Source: Acholoe squamosa (taxonomy: Eukaryota > Annelida > Polychaeta > Phyllodocida > Polynoidae). From it: DNA of 64,000 nt. The notes beneath the pieces are model-generated. The model was not told the origin of the DNA. It did not search any database and worked only from the letters and a program-made list of their open reading frames with translations. The DNA lies in the NCBI GenBank assembly GCA_949317995.1, contig OX439038.1, positions 71,062,659 to 71,126,658 of the forward strand, given 5' to 3'. A program made the position numbers and the translations under genes. Positions 49,531 to 60,010 of this stretch are shown in pieces. Numbering within the stretch: position 1 is the stretch's first letter; each line of letters begins with the position of its first letter.

Positions 49531-50941
49531 ATGGCAAGTACATCACAGTCCAGTCCCACTGCTGTGGAGAAGGGAAAGAAATCACATAAGAACTCTAGTT
49601 CAAGTTCCAGCTCTGCTAGATCTTCATCTAGGCATTCTAGGGATAAGGGGGCTGAGAAAGACACTGTGAGTTCAGTAAACTCTGAGGAGGAGCCTGAAGT
49701 TCAAACTACTGAGACTCCCAGTGCTCCTGTGCTGTTGGTCCAGCAGCCACCTCAAAGGTGGGCTCCTCCTATGCCCTACTACCAACAGGGTTATGATTAC
49801 TATCAGGAACCTTATCAGCCGATGGATTATGCCTATGGTATGGATCACATGGCCTACCAGTGTGAACCAGTAGAGGAGGAAGGTCAGGGTTATGTGGTTC
49901 TAGGCCCACATGGACAGGCACATGCGGTGTCAGTGGTTGATGATGAGGAGGAAGTGGCTTCTGTGCAAGGTGATTTTGAGGCACAGTCGTCAAAGGCCAC
50001 CTCCAATTGACCATCTCAAGGGGCTAACTGGAAGCCTAGCTGAGAGTATCCAGTCCTACAGAAGTGAAAAAGCGGAACTAACCAAGGAAGGTCCCACCGT
50101 ACATGAAGCCCTCTCGGATGCCATAAATTCCTATTTTGAAGAGACTTATATTGCCCAGGACTTGGAGAAAGCGACTAAAGAGTTTCCTAGGCCCTCAAAT
50201 GTGCAGAGACTGGTGGCACCTAAATTAGAGGAAGCAATTTTCAATGCGGAAGCACTTTCCAAGAATGCGGCAGTGCGTATGCTGGATGTATCTCTTCAGA
50301 CCCTGCAGAAAGGGGTGGTCTCGGCCATTGCAGCTATGGCACCGTTAGGCTCGATGATGTTGGAGAAAGGGCCGGAGGACCAACAACTGGATGCTTTTGG
50401 AAGGGATTTCAATAAGGCAACCAGATTACTGGTCAATGTGTGCAATGGGCTATCGGTAAAGAGGAGGGACTTGCTAAAACCTTTCCTTGCTAAGCCCTAT
50501 GCTAAGGCACTCACCAAGACCAACATTGATGGGGACCCACAATGGCTTTTTGGGGGCAACCTGGAGGCTCGTATTTAGCAAGCTGAGGAGGACAAGAAGA
50601 TCTCGGACAAGGTCCTAGCGTCTAAACGCCCAGGATCCCAGGATTCTTATTCCCAGTCTAAAAAGCAGAAGGTCATGGGCACAGTACCGGCTCAAGCCTG
50701 GGGACCTAGGCACCCTTATGGACAAAACCACTACTATGTCCAGGGCCCTAGGGGCCGCTACCCTGCTCCGCGCCATCAATAGGCTCAGCCGAGATTTCAA
50801 GTTGCTCATGGCTACAGGCAGACTTACTCTCAGAATTAGCAGACTCAAGGCCAGGGTTACCGCTTCAGAGCACCTCGTCCTCAGGACCAAGGTCAGCAGC
50901 AGCAAGCCCAACAGGGTTTTTCCAAGAAGGGGCCCAAGTAG
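49531..50941 (+). pseudogene. DIRS GAG-like protein gene, frameshifted with premature stops
   Basis: The start ATG gives a serine-rich N-terminus (MASTSQSS, then a run rich in S, R and K), an acidic EEEPE segment and a Y/Q/P-rich region (residues ~75-115). The frame closes at 50010, but the +2 frame takes over at about 49995-50005 and carries a helical, conserved-looking core (SLAESIQSYRSEKAELTKEG onward) to 50575. After an in-frame TAG (50576-50578) the same frame continues through a Q/R/G-rich basic tail (PRGRYPAPRHQ, QDQGQQQQAQQG), with two more TAGs at 50780 and 50837, and ends at TAG 50939-50941, six bases before the RT frame opens. All three internal stops occupy positions where CAG (Gln) would fit the flanking Q-rich sequence. 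Known DIRS GAGs are similarly unconserved between species; the call rests on position and the basic Q/G tail. Original length would be about 470 residues. Confidence 0.75.
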
Positions 50942-50946
50942 GGCAG

Positions 50947-52452
50947 GTGAGTCCCCTCCCACTACATAACACTGTCCAATCCTTTCAAGGGGGTAACATT
51001 CTGAAGTGTGCTGATGCTTGGTTTAAACTCACCAAGGACCCTTGGATCTTAGCCATGTCTCAGGGGGTCACCATTGACTTTAATGCCTTACCATCTCAGG
51101 GCTGGGTGCCTCCTCCATATAAACTTGATCCGGTAGAGGTGGCCTTCATGGATAAGGAAGTAGAGAAAATGGTAGCTAAGGGTATTATTGAGTTTGCAGT
51201 ACATGAACAGGGCGAATTCATCTCCAATGTTTTCCTGCATCCCAAGCCCAATGGGGATTATAGGCTTATATTGGATTTGACAGATATGAACAAGCAGGTC
51301 ATGTATGAGCATTTTACGATGGCCTCCCTACAAACTGCTGTGGACCTTGTCACCCCTAATTGTTTTATGGGGAGTGTAGATTTAAAGGATGCCTATTACT
51401 CTATTCCTGTACGAGAAGATTATCGTAAATTTCTGAAGTTCAGGTGGAATGGGGTCCTCTACCAGTTTGTAGGGATGCCAAACGGTCTTTCATGTGCACC
51501 AAGAGTATTCACTAAGTTGCTCATTCCCCCCTTTGCAAAGCTAAGGGAGGAGGGACACATCTGTTTCCCTTACATTGACGATTCTTTTATCATGCATGAG
51601 TCAAAAGAAGGTTGTGAGAAATCTATCAGAAGAGTGTGTGAAACCCTGGATGGGTTAGGCTTTGTAATTCATCCAGATAAGTCAGCCTTTGTAGCCTCAA
51701 AAAGGGTGATTTTCTTGGGTTTTTGGATTGACTCTGTGGATATGGCTATATATCCAACTCAGGAGAAGGTAGACAAATTCATGTCAGATGCCTACTTGCT
51801 GCTGGGGAAAGTCAAGCCAAAAATCAGGGAGGTTGCATCTCTCATAGGTCTTATGGTAGCTTACTCGGCAGGAGTTCAATATAGGCCTGCACATATTAAA
51901 GGACTTGAGAAATGCAAGAATGAATGGTTAGCCTACCGAAAAGGGAATTTTGATGCAAAAATGGTACTTTCCAAGGATGCTATACAGGACATACTATGGT
52001 GGCAAGCCAGCATACCAACTGCTAAGAAGGCACTGGATGTAGGTCCACCAGAGTTTGAATTGTATATGGATGCATCGGATGACGGCTGGGGTGCACACAG
52101 AGGGAACGTCAGAACTAATGGCAGATGGCTTCCCTCTGAGGTGGACTTCCACACCAACATCCACGAGACCATAGCAATAGAATATGGGCTAAAATCGTTG
52201 TGTAAAGTGAGAGGGGCTCATATTAGGGTCATGACAGATAATACCACGGCACTTGCATATGTGAGACATATGGGAGGGCTGCAGTCTCCAATGTGTAATC
52301 TGGTATCAAGAAACATCTGGAACTGGTGTGAGTCTAGAGGGATCTGGTTGACAGCGGCTCATGTGCCTGGAGTGGATAATGTCATCGCTGATCATGAGTC
52401 ACGCCATTTCCAAGATGAGACTGAGTGGGAGATAAATGACTCAATTTTTTAA
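50947..52452 (+). CDS. DIRS reverse transcriptase / RNase H
   Basis: Open frame of about 501 codons from a GTG; no ATG is near the 5' end, so translation may depend on the upstream GAG frame. RT spans residues ~75-265: the template-grip motif PKPNGDYRLILDL (99-111), catalytic VDLKDAY (D145), GMPNGLSCAPRVF (177-188), the YIDD catalytic box (D211, D212) and the LGF motif (257-259). RNase H follows at ~370-490, with D375 in YMDAS, E407, D431 in MTDNTTA, and HVPGVDNVIADHESR (472-486, H472, D482). The VPG..N..AD..SR ending is typical of DIRS/Ngaro RNase H. All visible catalytic residues are intact. The frame is cut by TAA at 52450-52452, one base from an AAA or CAA codon, just before the methyltransferase-like segment that belongs to the same polyprotein. 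Confidence 0.95.
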   Translation: MSPLPLHNTVQSFQGGNILKCADAWFKLTKDPWILAMSQGVTIDFNALPSQGWVPPPYKLDPVEVAFMDKEVEKMVAKGIIEFAVHEQGEFISNVFLHPKPNGDYRLILDLTDMNKQVMYEHFTMASLQTAVDLVTPNCFMGSVDLKDAYYSIPVREDYRKFLKFRWNGVLYQFVGMPNGLSCAPRVFTKLLIPPFAKLREEGHICFPYIDDSFIMHESKEGCEKSIRRVCETLDGLGFVIHPDKSAFVASKRVIFLGFWIDSVDMAIYPTQEKVDKFMSDAYLLLGKVKPKIREVASLIGLMVAYSAGVQYRPAHIKGLEKCKNEWLAYRKGNFDAKMVLSKDAIQDILWWQASIPTAKKALDVGPPEFELYMDASDDGWGAHRGNVRTNGRWLPSEVDFHTNIHETIAIEYGLKSLCKVRGAHIRVMTDNTTALAYVRHMGGLQSPMCNLVSRNIWNWCESRGIWLTAAHVPGVDNVIADHESRHFQDETEWEINDSIF

Positions 52453-52836
52453 ATCATTTGTGAAAGGTTTGGGAGGCCTCAGGTGGACATGTTCTTCTCT
52501 AGAACAAATTGTAAAGTTCAATGTTTTGTGTCACGTAGGCCAGAACAAGAAGCATGCAAAGTTGACTCTTTCTCATTCACATGGCCTAATAAGCTCTTGT
52601 ATTGTTTTCCTCCGTTCAGCATTGCAGGCCGAGTGCTTCAACGCATATTGAGGGCAGGGGCAAGGGCAATCCTTGTGATGCCGGATTGGGAGAGTCAACC
52701 CTGGAAGGCAAAAGCCCACAAGTATGCGGTGGACTACGTACGGTTCTGCAAGAGAAAGAACAACCTACTACCTCATGGGGCCCCTACAAGCCTACAGTTC
52801 ATAGGAAGTCTACCAATTATAGCTTTCCTTTTCTGA
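52453..52836 (+). pseudogene. DIRS Dam-like methyltransferase segment, cut off by a nonsense codon
   Basis: Continues the RT/RNase H reading frame directly after the TAA at 52450. It reads IICERFGRPQVDMFFSRTN, then a C/S/R-rich linker, a W-P-N-K-L-L-Y-C-F-P-P-F box, RVLQRILRAGARAILVMP and DWESQPW. The order (F.R.G.P.VD.F.SR.N, then FPPF, then a hydrophobic strand with P.W..QPW) is that of the region after RNase H in DIRS elements, described as similar to phage N6-adenine methyltransferases; FPPF is in the place of the NPPY catalytic motif. It overlaps the recombinase frame by about 230 bp. Whether DIRS methyltransferase domains are active is not established here. Confidence 0.75.
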
Positions 52837-53816
52837 GGCGACGCCTACAAAAGGAAGGGTATGACAAGGCTTCCATTGACCTTATGATAAAAGCTTGGAG
52901 ACCATCTACAAGGAAACTTTATACGACTTACATAAACAAATGGATAGTTTTCTGTGTTGAACGGGGTTATAACTGGATGAAGGGCACTATGCCACAAGTG
53001 TGTAAATTTATGAGAACCTTGTATGACTCGGGAGTAGGTCACGGAGTTATGAATGTGGCACGATGTGCTTTGGGAACCCTGTTACCACAGGTAGATGGGG
53101 CGCCTATTTGGCAACATCCAAACATTTGCCATATGGTGAAGGGTACATACGAAGATAGACCTAGTGGACCAAGGTATGACACGTTTTGGGATGTTACAAA
53201 GGTATTCAAGTTGTTCAAAAGTTAGGGGGATAACAGTTCTTTGTCACTTAAGAAGTTATCGTTGAAACTAGCTGTCTTAATTCTACTTGTCACATCTCAA
53301 AGAGGGCAAACAATCTTAGCGTTAAGGACAGATGAACTGTCTTGGGAGGACAGAAATGCTGTCTTCAGACTCAGTACTCTGTTAAAGTCTAACAGGGTGG
53401 GTGACCCTTTAAACACGGTGGTCTTGCGACCCTACATCCTGAATGAAAAACTCTGTGTGGTCAGTACCCTCAAGGCATATCTCACTAGGAGGCAAAAGGT
53501 CCGTGAAAAGTCTGAACGACTTAGGAGGAAGCTGAACCTCCCACCTCTTGAAAATCCACTGCAGCTCCTTATGAGTTACATTTCACCTCATGACGGAATC
53601 AGTAGGGATACCCTGGCCAGGTGGACCATTGCCACTCTAGACATGGCTGAGATTGACACTTCACGTTGGAAGGCCCACTCTACTCGTGGAGCTTCAGCTT
53701 CAGCTTCCACCAAGGTAGGATCCTGCTTGAATGCCGTAATGCGCCTGGCAGGGTGGAAGTCAGCTGACTCATATCGGAAATTCTACAACAAGCCCATCGA
53801 GGTTGATTATTATTAA
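52602..53816 (+). pseudogene. DIRS tyrosine recombinase, one in-frame stop
   Basis: Frame 3 runs from about 52602 to a TAG at 53223-53225 and continues in the same frame to TAA 53814-53816. The first part holds the SAM-like core-binding domain (RRLQKEGYDKASIDLMIKAW, then STRKLYTTYINKWIVFC). The second holds the catalytic domain: first arginine in TSQRGQT, then HSTRGA (H-x-x-R), GWKS, and the tyrosine nucleophile in KFYNKP. The complete R-H-R-Y set is therefore preserved. The TAG is one change from TGG and interrupts a segment reading FKLFKS-stop-GDNSSLS. This enzyme would insert the circular DNA copy by site-specific recombination. The true start is unclear because the frame overlaps the methyltransferase segment and opens with TTG. 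Confidence 0.9.
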
Positions 53817-53899
53817 AAATTGAAAGGTCTAATCTGGTTGTTTCCAGAAACTTGTGTGTGTTTTTCTACTCATAAGATTTTAGGTTTTCAAGTCTGTTG

Positions 53900-53964
53900 T
53901 CACGTGACCAGCTTCGGTCGTATCTCATCTGTTCCTCCAATACCCCGTATTCCCTCGGTAAAAT
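53900..53964 (-). repeat. DIRS right inverted terminal repeat
   Basis: Inverted counterpart of the left end, starting 84 bp after the recombinase stop codon. It contains CACGTGACCAGCTTCGGTCG and, outward, GTATTCCCTCGGTAAAAT. A further CCCTACGGTAAG just outside (53985-53996) resembles CCCTCGGTAA and may belong to the terminal or internal complementary region. Confidence 0.85.
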
Positions 53965-54172
53965 AAGAAGTTTTACTTCAACTTCCCTACGGTAAGTTTC
54001 CCAAAATTCCAAAATACTGCAACAACGTTAAGATGGGACTTGATTTTAACTAGTTATATCCTCATGTATAAGGTACGCCCTTAGGTTTGGCTGATCTCAC
54101 AAGGTACTCTGACACTACAGGAGCCCATCCTTGTTTACAAGTTCTACCTTGTAGGGGAAACTAAGTAAACTA

Positions 54173-54217
54173 GACTTCTACTATGTACACCTGTATCAGG
54201 TGTACATAGTAGAAGTC
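54173..54217. repeat. Perfect 21-bp hairpin, 3-base loop
   Basis: Left arm GACTTCTACTATGTACACCT then G (54173-54193), loop TAT, and an exact inverse to 54217. Confidence 0.96.
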
Positions 54218-54585
54218 AGGGTCCAGATCCAAGTGATGTTTGGCTAAAATAGGAAAGACTTATTTGAATCTCACACCCCCATGGAGTAATCCTCACCAGA
54301 ATTCCATGATGTTTGATGTCATCAGTGTGAGCATTACACTTGTTTTGATAGCTATCTCGAAGAAAATTGAGCTTTTCACTTATTTTTTAATTCAAATAAG
54401 GTGGGCAATATAATATCTCATACCACGATTCTGGCACTTCTGGTGGTTTTATATGCGAAATACCTGTGCATTATTCTGCATATACCAGCCATGTGCATTT
54501 TTGAAATTTTTGGTATATACTTTTTCGAGGTCAAGTTGGACTTCAATCTCACCATTGTTTCAATGTGAAAAATCGTCCCAACTCG

Positions 54586-54652
54586 TAGGAGAATTGAACC
54601 CCGGCCGCAGTGCTGGTTGGCGAGGACGTTAGCCATAGCGCCACACTGAACG
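54586..54652 (-). repeat. tRNA-like relic (minus strand)
   Basis: On the minus strand it reads CAGTGTGGCGCTATGGCTAA (A-box region), and 40 bp later CGGGGTTCAATTCTCC (B box). The overall 67-bp cloverleaf-like spacing fits a tRNA-derived SINE head. The A box deviates from consensus, so activity is doubtful. Confidence 0.5.
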
Positions 54653-54950
54653 GTGATGAAACCCAATACGATATTAATTAAGTTCTAACCTGGGGTCCTT
54701 GTCCTATGTTTACACTCAGTTTTCGTCTTGATTCCAAGCTTGACATGTTATAATATCGACATCCCAAGAACTTTTCGATCCATAGACGAGGAATGCGTGC
54801 TAATTTTCTCTATTTTCTTCAATATAAATAAGAATCCATTGATTTTTCCATCGGCCGTATTGCTTGCACTTACAAAATGTCCTCTCGTGGCTATATTCTG
54901 TGGATCTCAGGTAAGAAATTAGTACAAAATGGAGGAATCATATTATAAAC

Positions 54951-55026
54951 CTAATAGGTCATGGATATTGCAGCTCACAGGCCCAGCATGTACGGCCCTA
55001 GGGCTGCAATATCCATGATCTATTAG
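54951..55026. repeat. 24-bp inverted repeat (23/24), 28-base loop
   Basis: CTAATAGGTCATGGATATTG then CAGC pairs with 55003-55026 at all but one position. Confidence 0.92.
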
Positions 55027-55968
55027 CTTAATATAAAGGATTACTCGAATATTTAAAAATTGATTAGGTTCAATTTCACTCTCCTGGTGGAATACATACT
55101 ATTGTCCAATATGTCAAAAGGCTCTCCCCTTACTTTGTAAATATTCCAGATATTTTCTTGAGTCCCCATTTAGCCACACCACCAAAATATTTCTTACATC
55201 GTCCTAGCAGATATTTTGTATGTGATTAGCTAAACCACCTAACCCTCAGTTTTGTTACATCGGTCTGCTGAGCTTAGCATCTGGTTGGGCCGGGTAGGGC
55301 CTGTTTGCTACCAAAGGTATCAGCTTTGTCTGAGTAATCATTTATCCCATTCATGTTGTACCAACATCACTGAAAGAGGCATGACATGTGCACTGTCCCT
55401 TCTAAAGCCATGCATGACCACCACAATAAGGCACTGTCCTCACCAAAAAAAAAAAACACATACAAAGACACAGCTCTTTGAAACATTGAAATGAGTAAAA
55501 TGGCTGAAGGCTCAGCTATGTTTGCCCTTTTGCTGTAGAAGGGGAGGGACTTTCCCCTGCAGCACCCCAGACATCCCTCCCATCAGATTTATATAACCAA
55601 GGCCAAAAAAGTAGAAACATATTCACATCCAGATAAAAAACTGGGATATGAAAAGCTCATTCCTAACACCCCGGCACAAAAGGAGGGGATGCTCCCGGGC
55701 AGCAATTGTGGCCCCTACCCTTGTGGTGCGATTGTGTTTTTCTTTCTCAGGTAGATAATATACATGTAGGTGTGAAAAAGGAAACTGATATGTTAAAAAA
55801 ACAGCAGTGCTTTTCTTGGGGACGGGAGAAGGATGATCTCTTCTTTGTTATGTAGCCCAGGTGTCATCCCCCAGCCCCAGTGCTTGGGTAAAAGTTCATC
55901 CCCAAACTTGTGGCCAGTGACATAATGTGATATAACCTATGATAAAAGTAGCACTCATACAAATATGT

Positions 55969-55971
<3 letters not shown>

Positions 55972-56054
<83 letters not shown>
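55972..56054. repeat. (TA)n microsatellite
   Basis: About 41 TA units, 290 bp before the 48-bp minisatellite. Confidence 0.98.
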
Positions 56055-56057
<3 letters not shown>

Positions 56058-56340
56058 AGGAAGTCTATATTTTTTATACTTTCACCGAATTCATCATGTG
56101 ATGGAATAAGCCATCTGCTGCTTCTTCGAACAGAAACCAGGAAGTTTTGATATTTTCCAAAGTTCTTTGCAGGTTGAAAAACAATACAACAAAGAGTTAG
56201 GTCCTGTGATATCAATGCAATCAGCAGATATAAATAATTCTCTAGGCTACTTGTCCAAACACTTGGGTTTGCTTAAAATATTAATGGTCCAAGATTATGA
56301 TTTGGAGTATTTGAAATACATAACACATACTACACATGTA

Positions 56341-58460
56341 TGTACTACCTATAGCTGTTGAGTGAGTGAAGGGGCAGCAGCTTGGGGATGTACTATCTAT
56401 AGTTGTTGAGTGAGTTGAGGTGCAGCAGCTTGGGGATGTACTATTTATAGCTGTTGAGTGAGTGGAGGGGCAGCAGCTTGGGGATGTACTATCTATAGCT
56501 GTTGAGTGAGTGGAGGGGCAGCAGCTTGGGGATGTACTATCTATAGCTGTTGAGTGAGTGGAGGTTCAGCAGCTTGGGGATGTACTATCTATAGTTGTTA
56601 AGTGAGTGGAGGTTCAGCAGCTTGGGGATGTACTATCTATAGTTGTTGAGTGAGTTCAAGGGCAGCAGCTTGGGGGTGTACTATCTATAGTTGTTAAGTG
56701 AGTGGAGGTTCAGCAGCTTGGGGATGTACTATCTATAGTTGTTAAGTGAGTGGAGGTGCAGCAGCTTGGGGATGTACTATCTATAGTTGTTGAGTGAGTT
56801 GAAGGGCAGCAGCTTGGGGGTGTACTATCTATAGTTGTTGAGTGAGTGGAGGGGCAGCAGCTTGAGGATGTACTATCTATAGTTGTTGAGTGAGTGGAGG
56901 AGCAGCAGCTTGGGGATGTACTATCTATAGTTGTTGAGTGAGTGGAGGAGCAGCAACTTGGGGATGTACTATCTATAGTTGTTGAGTGAGTTGAAGGACA
57001 GCAGCTTGGGGATGTACTATCTATAGTTGTTGAGTGAGTTGAAGGGCAGCAGCTTGGGGATATACTATCTATAGCTGTTGAGTGAGTGGAGGTTCAGCAG
57101 CTTGGGGGTGTACTATCTATAGTTGTTGAGTGAGTGGAGGGGCAGCAGCTTGGGGATGTACTATCTATAGTTGTTGAGTGAGTGGAGGTGCAGCAGCTTG
57201 GGGATGTACTATTTATAGCTGTTGAGTGAGTGGAGGGGCAGCAGCTTGGGGATGTACTATCTATAGCTGTTGAGTGAGTGGAGGGGCAGCAGCTTGGGGA
57301 TGTACTATCTATAGCTGTTGAGTGAGTGGAGGTTCAGCAGCTTGGGGATGTACTATCTATAGTTGTTAAGTGAGTGGAGGTTCAGCAGCTTGGGGATGTA
57401 CTATCTATAGTTGTTGAGTGAGTTCAAGGGCAGCAGCTTGGGGGTGTACTATCTATAGTTGTTAAGTGAGTGGAGGTTCAGCAGCTTGGGGATGTACTAT
57501 CTATAGTTGTTAAGTGAGTGGAGGTGCAGCAGCTTGGGGATGTACTATCTATAGTTGTTGAGTGAGTTGAAGGGCAGCAGCTTGGGGGTGTACTATCTAT
57601 AGTTGTTGAGTGAGTGGAGGGGCAGCAGCTTGAGGATGTACTATCTATAGTTGTTGAGTGAGTGGAGGAGCAGCAGCTTGGGGATGTACTATCTATAGTT
57701 GTTGAGTGAGTGGAGGAGCAGCAGCTTGGGGATGTACTATCTATAGTTGTTGAGTGAGTTGAAGGGCAGCAGCTTGGGGATGTACTATCTATAGTTGTTG
57801 AGTGAGTTGAAGGGCAGCAGCTTGGGGATATACTATCTATAGCTGTTGAGTGAGTGGAGGTTCAGCAGCTTGGGGGTGTACTATCTATAGTTGCTGAGTG
57901 AGTGGAGGGGCAGCAGCTTGGGGATGTACTATCTATAGTTGTTGAGTGAGTGGAGGGGCAACAGCTTGGGGATGTACTATCTATAGTTGTTGAGTGAGTG
58001 GAGGAGCAGCAGCTTGGGGATGTACTATCTATAGTTGTTGAGTGAGTTGAAGGGCAGCAGCTTGGGGATGTACTATCTATAGTTGTTGAGTGAGTGGAGG
58101 GGCAGCAGCTTGAGGATGTACTATCTATAGTTGTTGAGTGAGTGGAGGAGCAGCAGCTTGGGGATGTACTATCTATAGTTGTTGAGTGAGTTGAAGGGCG
58201 TGGCAGCTTGGGGATGTACTATCTATAGCTGTTGAGTGAGTGGAGGTTCAGCAGCTTGGGGATGTACTATCTATAGCTGTTGAGTGAGTGGAGGAGCAGC
58301 AGCTTGGGGATGTACTATCTATAGTTGTTGAGTGAGTTGAAGGGCGTGGCAGCTTGGGGATGTACTATCTATAGCTGTTGAGTGAGTGGAGGTTCAGCAG
58401 CTTGGGGATGTACTATCTATAGTTGTTGAGTGAGTGGAGGAGCAGCAGCTTGGGGATGTA
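56341..58460 (+). repeat. 48-bp minisatellite, about 44 copies, with 768-bp higher-order repeat
   Basis: Unit begins TGTACTATCTATAG, continues TTGTTGAGTGAGTGGAGG and closes GGGCAGCAGCTTGGGGA. Variants (GCTG/GTTG, TGAG/TAAG, GGTTCAG/GGGGCAG/GAAGGGCAG, GAGG/GGGG) recur in the same order: units from 56437 are repeated from 57205, exactly 16 x 48 = 768 bp later. From about 58165 a different block containing GAAGGGCGTGGCAG is itself duplicated. No open frame persists. Confidence 0.95.
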
Positions 58461-58869
58461 GTATAACATAAAATGTGTGGAGGTGAGGATGTGAGACTGC
58501 AGACATGGACACTACATACAATACCTGTGTCAATATGGACGTAGTAGTGTGGGGTAGACTGTGAAGTATCCAGATAAACCAGCACACAATGGCGCATTGT
58601 CTACACGTCTCTCCTCTTTCTCTCTTCTTCCCCTCCCCTTTTATAATAATCAAACTCCTTTCTTTCATTCCCATTTCCCACTGCTACAATACCACTTGCT
58701 AGAGAAAATACGAGGTTGGGGGCAGCCCCCCCTCCAAACAAATTTCAGAGATACCACTTTAAATAAGAATTGCTTTATACTGTATATTGAATTGAATCAA
58801 CTTTGCTAGAGATAATTGACAGAAATATGTTATGTCCACGAAATTCAGGAGAAATTGAGTTCCGTGAGT

Positions 58870-59600
58870 AACAGGGAAGATATGGGGAAATGTTAACAGG
58901 TACTTCAGACGGTGACAGGAGCGGGGGTATATTTACATTGCAGATATGGGTGGTATGTTGCAATCACATAACGGTTTGGTGATATTTGACTTTATGGAAG
59001 TATGTCTACACTAGACAGTGACAGGGGTTCTGTGCATTGAACTCGCAGATATGTATTGAGAGTTAGATGGAAGCAGTGACTATGATTAGTGGACATCGAT
59101 TATATGCTGACTGGGCCAGGGCTATATTGAAGATTCAGAGGGTTATAATTGGAAATAGATGCTGAGAGATCCAGGGGCATAATGGGGAAAATGGGTAAAT
59201 GTCAGTGGGGATATCGTATAACAGGGGTTGGGTTTATTATAGAGATATGGACAGATAGTTGAAGGGCTTGGGAATAGATGGCAATGTAGTAACAGGGATA
59301 TAGGGGTATATTGGAGATGCATGGGAAGATAGTAACAGGGGATGGGGTATATTTGAGATATATGAAGAGCAATAGTAACAGGGTTTGGGCTTTACTATAG
59401 GTACATGGAAAGATCGTTACAGGCGTTTGGGTATATTGTAGATACAATTATATGGGGAGATATCAACAGGAATTATCATCTACATTGCAGATATAAGGGA
59501 TATACGAGGAGGTAGATGTCGACACGTGTTGGGGTATATTTTTGAGATATGGAGGTATGTTGGAAAGTAGACAGTGACAGGGGTTGGGGTTTATAGGAAA
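58870..59600 (+). repeat. Strongly diverged minisatellite
   Basis: Irregular repeats of a unit like GACAGTGACAGGGGTTGGGG then TATATTG.AGATATGG, spaced about 40-65 bp apart, follow the 48-bp array after 400 bp. Older and independent in sequence. Confidence 0.6.
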
Positions 59601-59961
59601 TCCCCATACAAAGGCAGGTATTCAGATGGTATTGTTTGCTGTGCCTGTTACAGCGACCCAGGACGACCGCCTGACATAAAGAAGGTATCCCCACTGGGAT
59701 CAAGTTCCTAATACCTTGAGCTTTTCTTTTGGTGTGGAATCACTGAGGGATGGTCCTTTCATGTGGAAACTGGATGAGGGTAACCACACCCTTAAACCCA
59801 ATGAGGAATTGAGGAGATGGAATTCTAACAAGGAATTGCCTGTCCATAACAATCACATCATCCATTGCTTCGATTTTTATCATTAGCTTGAAACAGGTTG
59901 TAGGAGACAGGGTGGATCAGGTGGGACGCTCAGAAAGCTCCAAAAAGGGTGTGAATGTAAC

Positions 59962-60010
59962 CAGGGGCGGATCCAGAAGGGGATGTCTGGGGGGGGGAGG
60001 GGCACGCTCA
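59962..60010 (+). mobile_element. GGGGCGGATCC-type transposon end fragment
   Basis: CAGGGGCGGATCCAGAAGGG followed by a G tract matches the left end of the short MITE family. No right end seen. The extent is uncertain. Confidence 0.45.

Larger units (their letters stand above)
48632..53964 (+). mobile_element. DIRS-like tyrosine-recombinase retrotransposon, degenerate
   Basis: The element is framed by inverted repeats: GATGAGATACGACCGAAGCT in the left end (from 48669) is present as its reverse complement in the right end (to 53930), and similarity extends outward to a shared ATTTTACC..GGGAATAC block. Between the ends lie GAG, RT/RNase H, a methyltransferase-like segment and a tyrosine recombinase, in that order. 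Inverted rather than direct terminal repeats, an RT with the DIRS order of domains, and a tyrosine recombinase instead of a DDE integrase define the DIRS group, which integrates without target duplication through a circular intermediate. One frameshift and five in-frame stops show it is no longer autonomous. It lies in the intron after WDR89 exon 48268-48376, same strand. An internal complementary region, expected before the right end, was not identified with certainty. Exact outer limits are uncertain by about 10-30 bp. Confidence 0.9.

Noticed and set aside
50718-50969. Separate 83-codon frame between GAG and RT
   Set aside because: It is the wrong frame over the GAG Q/R/G-rich tail.
56341-58460. 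Regular repeats resembling a CRISPR array
   Set aside because: Units are contiguous 48-bp tandem copies without unique spacers, in an animal genome.
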